64,000 nucleotides of DNA, taken from assembly GCA_963805445.1 (NCBI GenBank), contig CAWDUI010000011.1, forward strand, positions 62,001 through 126,000, read 5' to 3'. Below are positions 9,354 through 17,752 of the stretch, one piece after another (position 1 is the first letter of the stretch; each line of letters opens with the position of its first letter). A program made the translations under genes and the position numbers. This DNA is from JAENVT01 sp963805445 (GTDB lineage: Bacteria > Actinomycetota > Acidimicrobiia > Acidimicrobiales > Ilumatobacteraceae). The notes beneath the pieces were generated by a model that saw nothing but the letters and a program-made list of their open reading frames with translations, was not told the origin of the DNA and did not search any database.

Positions 9354-10607
9354 ATGCGCCCCACGTACTCCGCCGATGCCGAGGCCTATCGCGAGAAGGT
9401 TCAGGCCTTCCTGGCCGAGAAGCTGCCCACCAAGTGGCGCGGAATCGGTGCGCTGGAGGGCGAGGCCGTCCACGCGTTCGTCACGGAATGGCGCACGACC
9501 CTGTACACCGCTGGCTACCTGGCGCCCGGGTGGCCGACGCAGTACGGCGGAGCCGGCCTGTCGGCCCTCGAGCAGGTCATCATCGCCGAGGAGTTCGCCA
9601 AGGCCGGGGTTCCGACCGGCGGACCGAACGACGTGTTCGGCATCCAGATGCTCGGCAACACGCTCTTGCGGTGGGGCACCGACGAACAGAAGGAGTGGTA
9701 CCTGCCGCGCATCTTGTCGGGCGCCGACACATGGTGCCAGGGGTACTCGGAACCCAATGCCGGCAGCGATCTGTCGAACGTCGGGCTGCGCGGCGTGCTC
9801 GACGGTGATCAGTGGGTGCTCAACGGTCAAAAGATCTGGACGTCGTCCGGCCACCTTGCCGACCACATCTTCACCTTGGTCCGCACCGACCCCGACGCGC
9901 CGCGACACAAGGGCATCTCTTTCATCCTGGTCGACATGCGCCAGCCCGGTATCGAGGTCCGCCCGATCAAGATGATCTCCGGGGAGAGCGAGTTCAACGA
10001 GATCTTCTACACCGACGCCACAGCGCCCAAGGACGAGGTCGTCGGCGGCGTCAACAACGGCTGGGCGGTGGCGATGACTCTGCTCGGATTCGAGCGCGGC
10101 GAGTCCGCGGCGACGGTGCCCATCAGGTACCAGGCCGAACTCGACCGGCTCCTGCTGCTGGCCAAGGACTCCGGGGTCATCGACGACCCGATCATTCGGC
10201 AGCGTCTCGCATGGTGTTACGCCAAGGTGCAGATCATGCGATACAGCGGCATGCGCACGCTGACGAAGTTCCTGCAGGGTCACCACCCGGGGCCCGACGC
10301 GGCGATCTCCAAGCTGTATTGGAGCGAGTACCACAAGGTCGTCACCGAACTGGCGCTCGACATCCTCGGGGCCAACGCAATGACACCGTCGGGCAGGCAC
10401 CCGTCAACGGCGTTCCAGACCGACGACGCAGGAGCACCGAACAGCACGGCGAGTTGGGTCGGTACGTTCCTCAATGCCCGGGCGGGCACGATCTACGCCG
10501 GATCGTCGCAGATCCAGCGCAACATCATCGGCGAGATGGTTCTCGGCCTGCCCAAAGAACCCAAGCCGAGTGGTGCGACCGTGCCGAAGGCTCCTGAACC
10601 TCGGTGA
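9354..10607 (+). CDS. Acyl-CoA dehydrogenase
   Basis: FAD flavoenzyme that desaturates an acyl-CoA thioester at C2-C3. The 417-residue protein is complete and unbroken. Typical signatures are WCQGYSEPNAGSDLSNV (FAD/substrate contact), the mid-domain GQKIWTSSGHLADH, and RAGTIYAGSSQIQRNIIGEMVLGLP near the C-terminus, the usual end of the family. The stop overlaps the GTG start of the next small gene by 4 nt. Which acyl group it uses cannot be read; actinobacteria use such enzymes for fatty acids and sterol side chains. Confidence 0.93.
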   Translation: MRPTYSADAEAYREKVQAFLAEKLPTKWRGIGALEGEAVHAFVTEWRTTLYTAGYLAPGWPTQYGGAGLSALEQVIIAEEFAKAGVPTGGPNDVFGIQMLGNTLLRWGTDEQKEWYLPRILSGADTWCQGYSEPNAGSDLSNVGLRGVLDGDQWVLNGQKIWTSSGHLADHIFTLVRTDPDAPRHKGISFILVDMRQPGIEVRPIKMISGESEFNEIFYTDATAPKDEVVGGVNNGWAVAMTLLGFERGESAATVPIRYQAELDRLLLLAKDSGVIDDPIIRQRLAWCYAKVQIMRYSGMRTLTKFLQGHHPGPDAAISKLYWSEYHKVVTELALDILGANAMTPSGRHPSTAFQTDDAGAPNSTASWVGTFLNARAGTIYAGSSQIQRNIIGEMVLGLPKEPKPSGATVPKAPEPR

Positions 10608-10861
10608 GACTGTGGGCTGTGCTGCGTTGTGTCGGCGTCGTCATCGCTCGTCCTCGGCTGTGGTTGACGGCAATCCGGCAGTACCGCGTTGCGGTGCCGC
10701 GACGCTGGTGGGCACGTCGTCCGTTCCTGCCGATCCCGCCCGGCGACTACGTCCGATTCCGTCTGCAGACCCAATATGGGTCGCCGAAACATCGCATCGA
10801 GACTGTCGATGTGCTGAACTACCTCTCATGGTGCAAACTTCACCGCGCGTTGGGTTCTTGA
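10604..10861 (+). CDS. Small conserved-looking protein, unknown
   Basis: 85-residue basic protein starting at GTG 10604, overlapping the acyl-CoA dehydrogenase stop (GTGA), hence probably real and co-transcribed. An N-terminal hydrophobic stretch (AVLRCVGVVIA) is followed by a positively charged, tryptophan-rich part (RRWWARRP) and a polar C-terminus (TQYGSPKHRIETVDVLNYL). It could be a membrane-associated peptide. I recognise no family, and codon use resembles the neighbours. Confidence 0.6.
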   Translation: MRLWAVLRCVGVVIARPRLWLTAIRQYRVAVPRRWWARRPFLPIPPGDYVRFRLQTQYGSPKHRIETVDVLNYLSWCKLHRALGS

Positions 10862-10911
10862 TACCGCCCGGAGCGCGCCGGAATTCGGCCCCGCACGACA
10901 GCAGGCATCGG

Positions 10912-10917
10912 TAGGGT
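10912..10917 (+). promoter_or_regulatory. -10 element TAGGGT of the HNH gene
   Basis: TAGGGT ends 8 nt before ATG 10926. Confidence 0.45.
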
Positions 10918-10925
10918 CTGACGTC

Positions 10926-11423
10926 ATGAGGAGCGCGCTGGTGTTGAACGCAACGTACGAGCCGCTCTCCGTCGTACCCTCCCGTCGTGCTGCGTGTCTC
11001 GTGCTGGCCGACAAGGCCGACATCGTCGAAGACGACGGCACTCACCTGCACTCCGAATCGCTCAGCGTGCCGAACCCGGTGGTGATCCGATTGCGCTACG
11101 TCGTCAAGGTTCCGTACCACCGTCGCACGGCGATGTCGCGCCGCGCGGTGTTCGTGCGTGACGAGCACTGCTGTCAGTACTGCGGCGACATGGCCGACTC
11201 GATCGACCACATCATGCCCAGGTCGCGTGGCGGGCAGCACATCTGGGAGAACGTCGCCGCGGCCTGCCGGCCGTGCAATCTTCGCAAGCGCGACCGGACT
11301 CCCGACGAAGCCGGCATGCATCTGGCGAGACCGGCCCGTGCTCCGAAGGAACTGGCCTGGATCACCGTGTCCGTCAACCGCGTCCCCGAGGCGTGGAAGC
11401 GGTATCTCGCGCTTGCCAGTTGA
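10926..11423 (+). CDS. HNH endonuclease
   Basis: 165-residue HNH family nuclease of the common actinobacterial housekeeping type. The C-terminal half carries the zinc pairs CQYCG and CRPCN around the catalytic core DHIMPRSRGG...WENVAAACRPCN, with the HNH residues in place. The N-terminus (LVLNATYEPLSV) matches the standard start of this subfamily. The next gene begins 3 nt after the stop. These proteins are widely distributed and their biological role is not settled; nothing here suggests restriction or mobile DNA. Confidence 0.88.
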   Translation: MRSALVLNATYEPLSVVPSRRAACLVLADKADIVEDDGTHLHSESLSVPNPVVIRLRYVVKVPYHRRTAMSRRAVFVRDEHCCQYCGDMADSIDHIMPRSRGGQHIWENVAAACRPCNLRKRDRTPDEAGMHLARPARAPKELAWITVSVNRVPEAWKRYLALAS

Positions 11424-11425
11424 CG

Positions 11426-12076
11426 ATGCCGCCGTGGCGCGTGCAGCATCGTTCCGGCGACGTCGGCGCCTTCCACGCCCGCGAGATCCCCGCCGGTCGG
11501 ACAGCGACGTTCTTTCGCGCCGATTCGCCGACGCTGGTGCTCGGGTCGTCCCAACGGCGTGACTCGGTCGACGACGATGCGGCGGCACGGCATGGTGTGA
11601 ATGTTGTTCGCCGGCGATCGGGCGGTGGCGGCGTGTTGTTGTGGCCCGGCGAGTTCGTCTGGCTCGACCTCGAGATCCCGGCCACCGATGCGTTGTGGAG
11701 TGACGACATCGGCCACTCGATGTGGTGGGTCGGAGAGTTGTGGCGTGCCGCGCTCTCCGACTCCGAGCCGGTGGCCGAGGTGTACCGAGGGCGCATGCAA
11801 CGCACCCGTTGGTCATCCGATGTCTGCTTCGCCGGCACCGGGCCCGGGCGAAGTGCTCGATCGGGTCCGCCAAGCTGGTAGGGATCTCTCAGCGCCGAAC
11901 TCGCCACGCGGTCGAGGTTCCAGTCGATGGTGCACCTTCGATGGCGCCCTGAGGTGGTGGCTGCGCTGGTCGCCGACAAGCCGCCGATCGCGGATCTGGC
12001 GCCCATCGTGAAGACCGCCGCGGCGCCTGCGGATGTCATCGTCGCCGAGGTGACCGCTAAGCTCCAACAGCTCTAG
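11426..12076 (+). CDS. Lipoate/biotin-protein ligase A family protein (three slips)
   Basis: Member of the LplA/BirA-like catalytic fold that attaches lipoate, octanoate or biotin to a lysine of a carrier protein. Recognised from PTLVLGSSQ, VVRRRSGGGGVLLWPG (the RRxSGGGxVxH-like binding loop, here with L in place of the usual H), CFAGTGPGEVL, and KLVGISQRRTR, the lysine-containing motif. It ends HLRWRPEVVAAL...VTAKLQQL at 12076. Slips near 11848, 11858 and 11914 must be corrected; after correction length is about 215 residues, short for LplA but normal for stand-alone actinobacterial versions. Substrate unknown. Confidence 0.75.
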
Positions 12077-12114
12077 CCGCGCGCGCCTGTTCCCCCGCCC
12101 AGGCCTCAGCGCCC

Positions 12115-12212
12115 GTCGGGCGCGATTTTGGTACCGGTGCGTACCGAAATCGAACCCGTTGAGCCTGGTTGGGCGAGGTGTGAGCACCAGCGTTACCGAT
12201 GTCGCGCCCGAC
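12115..12212 (+). repeat. 98-bp palindromic intergenic repeat, copy 1
   Basis: Begins GTCGGGCGCGA and ends with its exact complement TCGCGCCCGAC; inside, further imperfect pairing (GGTAC/GTACC, CGGTA/TACCG, GGTG-TGAG-CACC) allows a long nested hairpin. A second copy lies at 62601-62697, about 80% identical by eye with one 1-nt gap. Both copies sit between convergent genes. It holds no coding sequence. Confidence 0.85.
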
Positions 12213-12298
12213 CGGTTAGTCGACCGGGGCGAGCAGGCGAACCAGCGCCCGCTCGTTCCGCCCTGCGTGCGGCGTCGCCCCAGGTTCGACGCGATCGA

Positions 12299-13349
12299 TC
12301 AGCTCTTGCTGACGAGGTAGAAGGTGCTGACCGGGCCGCGACCCTTGAGATCGATGGTGCCGCGGGCCTCGAACTGGTAGGTCGGATCAAGGCGCTCCTT
12401 GACGGTGTGGCTGACGTGAACCTTTCCGCGCGTGCCGTGCGATTCGAGTCTGCTGGCAATGTTGACGGTGTCGCCCCACAGGTCGTACGCAAACTTGTGC
12501 TCGCCGATCACGCCGGCGGTCACTGGACCAGCGTGCAGTCCGATGCGCAACGTGAGGTCACCGTCTCCGCACCGGCCGATGGCATCGAGCATGCCGAGGG
12601 CCATATCGGCGCACGAGGTGAGGTGGTCGCCCTCCGAATCGACCAGGCCGCCGACCACCAGGTAGGCGTCACCGATCGTCTTGATCTTCTCGAGACCGTT
12701 CTGGCTGGCCAGTTGGTCGAATGTCGAGAAGATCTCGTTGAGCAGAGCGACAACCTCTTGCGGCGGCATGCGTGACGCCATCTGCGTGAACCCGACCAGA
12801 TCGGCGAAAAGCACGGTGACGTCGTCGAAGTTGTCGGCGATGACCCGCTCGCCGGCCTTGAGACGACTGGCGATGTGCACCGGGAGGATGTGGTGGAGGA
12901 GCCGCTCGGTGCGTGCCTCCTCCTGCTCCAACACCCGTGCGTAGCGGTGCTCCACGTCACTGAGGCGCTTCTTCGCCAGCGATGCGTTCATCCGCGCCCG
13001 CAGCAGCACCGGGTCGAACGGCTTGGTGATGTAGTCGTCGGCACCGAGCTCGAGGCAGCGGACCACGCTGCTGATGTCGTCGAGCGCGGACACCATCACC
13101 ACGGGTATCCGCGACAGCGCCGGATCGGCCTTGAGGTAGCGCAGCAGGTCGTAGCCGTCCATCTCGGGCATGACGACGTCGAGCAGGATCAGATCGAACC
13201 CGGTCAGGCGTCTCGTGCAGGATGCGAATCGCCCGCAAGGCGTCCTCGGCAGTCTCGACGGAGAACTGCTCTTCCTCGAGAGCGCGTGCGAGGATCAATC
13301 GATTGACACGATCGTCGTCGATCACGAGGATGCGGGCCAACGAGGTCAC
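12299..13349 (-). CDS. Response regulator with class III adenylate cyclase output (one slip)
   Basis: Two-domain signalling protein. The N-terminal receiver reads ARILVIDDDRVNRLILA and, after a +1 slip near 13198, LLDVVMPEMDGYDLL (phosphoacceptor Asp) and ADDYITKPFDP. A coiled linker (EHRYARVLEQEEARTERLLHH) leads to a class III cyclase: VLFADLVGFT and KTIGDAYLVVGG hold the metal aspartates, the K of KTIGD and D of YDLWGD specify adenine, and NIASR holds the transition-state Asn/Arg. It should therefore make cAMP when phosphorylated. GTG 13349 overlaps the stop of the upstream hybrid kinase gene, its likely phosphodonor. Confidence 0.88.
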
Positions 13350-16300
13350 GGTGCCCCGCCTGCCGCAACGCGGTCGAGGGCGGCGAGCAATGCCGTCCTG
13401 ACGCGACTCGAACTCGCCGTCGACAACTGCTGCCAACGCCTCGCAGCCCGCGGCGTCGCCCTTGCGGGCGAAGTCTTCAACGCGGGCGCACAAGGCGGCC
13501 ATCATCGATCGCACCGACGTTTCCGCTGGCACCCCGAGTCGAGTGGGCCACTTCGGCAACGGTTGGCAGGTCGTGTCTGTGCCAATGCCTCGTGGAGCGT
13601 CGCCAGCCGCGACGTGGTGTCGTCGAGGTACTGATGCAACACCTCATTGAGCAGGTCACCACCACCTCGGTCGAGTTGCACGAGCAACTCGAGGCGAGCA
13701 CGGTCGATGACATCGTCGGTCGCGGCCGTCGTCGCTGCTGCCGGCGACTCGTCGCCGGATTCGGTGATGGTCTCCGGTGCCCACTTGGCGAGTGCAGCGC
13801 GGATGAGCTCGGGGCGAATGGGCTTGGCGATGTAGTCGTCCATGCCTGCGGCGATGCACGCGTCGCGGTCACCGGTCATTGCTGCCGCGGTCATCGCTAC
13901 GATCGGCGTGTGGCGGTCGTCGCCTTCGAGCTCGCGAATCGCCCGTGTCGCCTCGTAGCCGTCGAGCACGGGCATCTGGCAGTCCATGAAGATCACGTCA
14001 TAGCGCTTCTGCGCTGAGTCCGTGATGGCCTGCGTGACCGACTCGATGGCTTCTCGGCCGTTCTCGGCCATCTCGACGACGTATCCGAGCTTTTCGATCA
14101 TGCGCGATGCCACCAGCCGGTTGGTCGCGTTGTCCTCGACGAGCAGGACCGATCCGCGAATTGTCTCTGCGGCGGGGCTGGTGGGCGGCGTGGCGGTCTC
14201 CTGACGATTAGCCGGACTCTCGATCTCGATCGTGAACCCGTCGACGAGGCAATTGTACAGATCCGACTTGCGCACCGGCTTGGTGAGGGTTCCCGACAGG
14301 CCGGCGGCTGATGCCACGTCCGACTTGACCCGCCCGGACGAGCTGAGCAGGAAGAGTCGGGCTGCGGCGGTGGAGGCGTCTTCGCGAAGCACCCGGGCCA
14401 CGTCGAGTCCGTCCATCTCGGGCATGTTCAGGTCGAGCACCACGACGTCGAAGGCATTGCCTCGCAGCGCCACGTATCGCGCCCTGACGATCGCCGTCGG
14501 GCCGTCCTCGGCCTCTTCGGCGCGCATTCCCCATGACCGCAGCTGTTCGGTCAGGATCAGCCGGTTCGTTGCGTTGTCGTCGACGACGAGGGCGTTCAAC
14601 CCGGTGAGCGAGCGCTCGGGCATGTCGGCCGTGCGGAACCGGAACGATCTCCAGCGGAACGACGAACCAGAAGGTGCTTCCCACGCCAGGCTTGCTGTCG
14701 ACGCCCACTTCGCCGCCCATCAGTTCGACGAGCTGCTTGACGATGGCGAGCCCGAGCCCGGTGCCGCCGAACCGCCGGGTCGTCGACGCATCGGCTTGGG
14801 AGAACGGGTCGAAGATGAACTGCCTGGCCGCGTCGGTCATGCCGATGCCCGTGTCGCGAACCTCGAAGCGAATGCGCATCCGGTTGGCGCCGTCGTCCTC
14901 GGTCGCCTCATCGGCGCGGGCCTGGATGACGACCTCGCCCTCCTGGGTGAACTTGACCGCGTTCGAGGTGAGGTTGACCAGGATCTGACGCAGGCGAGTC
15001 GGATCAGCACGAACCATCGGTGGCAGGTCGGACGCGTAGTGAGCCAGGAGCTCGACGCCCTTGCCGTTGGCGACGTCGCCCAGCAGGCTGGCGACTTCGT
15101 CGACGAGCTCGCCGAGGTCGAAAGCGACGTGCTCGAGCTGCACTCGACCGGCTTCGACCTTGGAGAAGTCGAGGATCTCGTCGATGATCGTCAACAGCCC
15201 GTCGCCGGCGCGTTGCACGCCCCGCGCGTACTCCCGTTGCTCGTCGCTGAGGCTCGTGTCGAGCAGCAGCTCAGAGAGGCCGATGACCGCGTTCATCGGC
15301 GTACGGATCTCATGGCTCATCGACGCCAAGAACTGCGATTTCATTCGGGAGGCTTCCATGGCGTTGTCACGCGCCGCGGCGAGATCGACTGCTGCCTGGT
15401 CGCGCTCGGTCACGTCGTGCACGTTGACGACCAGGCCGTTGACGGACTTGTCGCGAGTGAGATCGGTGACCGATCCCTCCATCGAAAGCCACTCGCCGTC
15501 GTGGGTCCACATGGGGAAGCGCACTTGCTCGGTTTGGCCCGGCTCGATGGTGTCACCGTGGACCAGCGCGCTGACGTCAGCACGGTGATCGGGATGTACC
15601 AGCGAGATGAACGGTGTGCCGACGATCTCGCCGGAAGCGAGGCCCAGCACCCGGGCAGAGGACGGGCTCTGGTATGTGACCCGCCCGCGACCGTCGATCA
15701 CCGTGATGAGATCCACGGAGTTGTGCACGAGTGACCGGAAGCGCGCCGATTGCCGAGCGCCGGCCTGGCGCAGCAGCAGCCCCATGGCCACCGCGGCAGC
15801 GGCACTCAACAGCCCGAGGATCACCTCGACTTGAACCAAGCGGGCCAAGGCGGCGCGGGCGTTTCTGGTGACCCCGCCCGCGGCGTCGCCGGTGACGCTG
15901 GACAGCTGTGCGGCGAGGATGCGCATGTCTTTGATGTCGCTGTCGAACGTCGGCGAGTCCTTGCCCTTCTCGACGACCTGATCGCCAAGAGTTGTCAGGT
16001 CGGAGATCAACTGGCGGGCATGCTCGAGTTGGCGCCGCACCGTCGTCTCTTCAACGCCGGAGATGCTGACCGTCGCGTCCGTGCTGCCCTGCGGCGCTGC
16101 CACCTTGCCTCCCTCGAGCAAGACCCTGGCCGTGTCGACGAGCACGTTGCTGCTCTCGCTGGGGTCGGCCTGCACGCCTTGAACCTTCAACAGGACATCT
16201 TTGATGTACCGCTCGACCAGCGTTCGTTGTCGCGCGGTGATGTTGACGATCAGTGCCGTGTCGCGCTGGTTGTACGTGGTGAACGCGTTGTATCCCACCA

Positions 16301-16430
16301 TCGAGGCGATCAGCACGAGGAACACGCCGATGGTGACGATGATCCTGCCGTCGCGTCGCAGGAGCGTTCGCATCCCGAAGCCGCCGCCCGCGGTCGGGCG
16401 AGTGTCGTCGCCGGCCTCGTCAGCGGACAT
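13346..16430 (-). CDS. Hybrid histidine kinase: sensor-PAS-HisKA-HATPase-REC-REC-Hpt (four slips)
   Basis: About 1025-residue membrane phosphorelay kinase. Order: TM1 (IIVTIGVFLVLIASMVGY), a helical periplasmic domain of about 150 residues starting NITARQRTLVERY, similar to the P-box region of PilJ/NarX-type sensors, TM2, PAS, HisKA (SHEIRTPMNAVIG, His about residue 371), HATPase (NAVKFT, DTGIGM, GGTGLGL), two receivers (VVLDLNMPEMDG and IFMDCQMPVLDG), and an Hpt domain with AHSTRGASGNVG. +1 slips lie near 14640, 13575, 13515 and 13393. The ATG at 16430 overlaps the copper lipoprotein stop and the end overlaps the cyclase start, so the three genes form one operon. Confidence 0.88.
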
Positions 16431-16846
16431 CGAGCGTCGCATACATCTTCCCCAGGTAGTGGCCCTCGAGGTTGCAGTAGAGCACGTAGTGGCCGGGTTG
16501 CAGGTCGACGGTGAGGTTGGCCTTGTCGCCGGCCTCGAGGATCTCGATCGAGCCGAGCCGGGTCAACTGCGGCGACTTCTCGTCGACCGAGAGCCCGTCG
16601 GCGCGAAGCGGAAGATCGCTGTCGGCGAGATCGGTGCGATCGACGTTGAACTCATGGGTCGAGGGACCGTCGTTCTCCAGATGCAGCGTGATGTTGCCGG
16701 ATTGGACCTCGGTCACGGCGAGGTGCAGCTTGAAGTCTTCCAACTTGACCTGCGACGGCCCCGGGTTTGGTCGCGGCTTCGCTGCGACAGCACGTCAGCA
16801 GCAAGGCGACCATCGCCAGACCAGCCCCTCCTCGTCCACACCCCAT
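16420..16846 (-). CDS. Blue-copper (cupredoxin) lipoprotein (one slip)
   Basis: Secreted, lipid-anchored cupredoxin of about 140 residues. The N-terminus is a signal peptide with a lipobox (GLAMVALLLTCC). After a +1 slip near 16760 the cupredoxin domain follows (EDFKLHLAVTEVQSGNI) with all four type-1 copper ligands: His in PSTHEF, then Cys, His and Met in YCNLEGHYLGKM (C-x4-H-x4-M). It should bind copper and carry one electron, or sense copper or redox state, outside the cell. It is the first gene of an operon with a hybrid kinase and a response-regulator cyclase, which suggests a sensing role rather than respiration. Start ATG 16846 is the best fit to the signal peptide. Confidence 0.8.
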
Positions 16847-16949
16847 TGCCAGGGAGATTACGCGCGTTCGCACCGGCACGTTGTGCACGGAGGTGTGGGG
16901 CATTCGGGCAGGACGCGCCGGGAGTAGTGGCGTTCTCAATGGCGAGATG

Positions 16950-16994
16950 TGGGTGGTAGTGGGGAAGAATGGTTGACATTGGGGTCTAATAGGG
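16950..16994 (+). promoter_or_regulatory. MraZ operator: five TGGGN-like boxes at 10-bp spacing
   Basis: TGGGT at 16950, TGGGG at 16960, TGGTT at 16970, TGGGG at 16980 and TAGGG at 16990 recur at exactly 10 bp. This is the TGGGN-N5 direct-repeat pattern known for MraZ binding in Escherichia coli. The boxes cover the -35 and spacer of the mraZ promoter, so bound MraZ should repress its own operon. Confidence 0.75.
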
Positions 16995-17001
16995 GTACAT
17001 A
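16973..17001 (+). promoter_or_regulatory. Promoter of mraZ and the dcw cluster
   Basis: A perfect -35 TTGACA (16973-16978), a 17-bp spacer and a -10 TACATA (16996-17001) form the clearest sigma-70-type promoter of the window. The predicted leader before mraZ is about 80 nt. Confidence 0.8.
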
Positions 17002-17089
17002 ATGGCGGCCAGTGGGGAGTCAGGGCGTCCGTACCCATCTCCGCGTCGAGGCAGGTCGACCAAGTTGAGAGGTGGTGAGGCGCGAGGTG

Positions 17090-17506
17090 ATGTTCGTTGG
17101 GGCGCATGAGCGCCAACTCGACGACAAGGGCAGAGTGGCCCTGCCTGCGACCTATCGCACCCACCTCGGTGAGCACTGCTACTTGGTGAAAGGCACCGAC
17201 AAGTGCGTCGAAGTGGTGCCGTCGGAGGCCTTCGAGCAGTTCGGCCGCGAGCTGATCGCCAAGGTCGAGCGCGGCGACTTGACCCTCAACCGGCAGCGAG
17301 CGATCGCCTCGAGCGCCGTGCTGGTCGCCCTCGACAAGCAAGGCCGCATCAACCTCGACGAAAAGCTACGCGACTACGCGGACCTCTCACTCGAGAGCCA
17401 GGTCGTGGTGGCCGGAAACCTGATCCGGCTGGAGATCTGGTCGCCGGAGCGGTACGCCCGCATCGACGCAGAAGGAACCGACGACATCGCCGGAGATCCG
17501 GCGTGA
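17090..17506 (+). CDS. mraZ: MraZ, DNA-binding regulator of the dcw cluster
   Basis: AbrB-like transcription factor present at the head of most dcw clusters; it forms ring oligomers and represses its own promoter. Two SpoVT-AbrB repeats are visible: MFVGAHERQLDDKGRVALPATYR at the N-terminus and LVALDKQGRINLDEKLRDYA in the second half. I prefer ATG 17090 because the family begins MFxG; in-frame GTGs at 17072 and 17075 would add six or fewer residues. Its predicted operator lies over the promoter at 16950-16994. No slip. Confidence 0.93.
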   Translation: MFVGAHERQLDDKGRVALPATYRTHLGEHCYLVKGTDKCVEVVPSEAFEQFGRELIAKVERGDLTLNRQRAIASSAVLVALDKQGRINLDEKLRDYADLSLESQVVVAGNLIRLEIWSPERYARIDAEGTDDIAGDPA

Positions 17507-17603
17507 ACGGCAATGACACACGCCGATCCACACGCCTCACGGAACGAAAGTTCACAGAAAGGAGCCAGGCAACGAATTGACCGACGACACGGATCAACCG
17601 ATC

Positions 17604-17730
17604 CGTTCGCTCATCTGCAGTCCTCCGGCCTGCAAGATGGACAGCCCCTACTCCGCCCGCTTCCGTCTCGTTTGACCGGGGAGACATCCCGGCAACACCG
17701 GCGGCCCGGGGGACTGCAGATGAGCGAACG
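17604..17730 (+). ncRNA. Structured leader between mraZ and rsmH
   Basis: A 20-nt arm at 17604-17623 (CGTTCGCTCATCTGCAGTCC) is perfectly complementary to 17711-17730, and pairing extends inward through CCGGCC/GGCC. The enclosed ~85 nt contain a smaller CCGGG...CCCGG hairpin (17677-17692). A conserved actinobacterial mraW RNA motif has been described at this position; this may be a relative, but I cannot test the match. The right arm contains the start codon of a short ORF running into rsmH. Confidence 0.65.
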
Positions 17731-17752
17731 ACATCGCGATGGTGTGCGATGA
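17720..17752 (+). CDS. Possible 10-codon leader ORF of rsmH
   Basis: ATG 17720 lies inside the 3' arm of the long stem, preceded by GGGGGA at suitable distance. It encodes MSERHRDGVR and its stop overlaps the rsmH start (CGATGA), an arrangement fit for translational coupling: opening the stem would allow leader translation and then rsmH translation. The same frame is open back to 17513, which I think is chance. Confidence 0.35.
   Translation: MSERHRDGVR

Noticed and set aside
10926..11423. HNH nuclease as sign of a mobile element or restriction system
   Set aside because: It is the common actinobacterial housekeeping type with no methylase, intron, integrase or base composition change near it.
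12115..12212. tRNA or small RNA gene within the palindromic repeat
   Set aside because: The arms pair with each other over the full length and no cloverleaf, TTCGA loop or anticodon arm can be drawn; no promoter is seen.
17513..17752. A 79-codon ORF filling the mraZ-rsmH gap
   Set aside because: It spans both arms of the long stem and encodes a low-complexity sequence with no ribosome site; openness is expected by chance in GC-rich DNA. Only its last 10 codons are kept as a possible leader.
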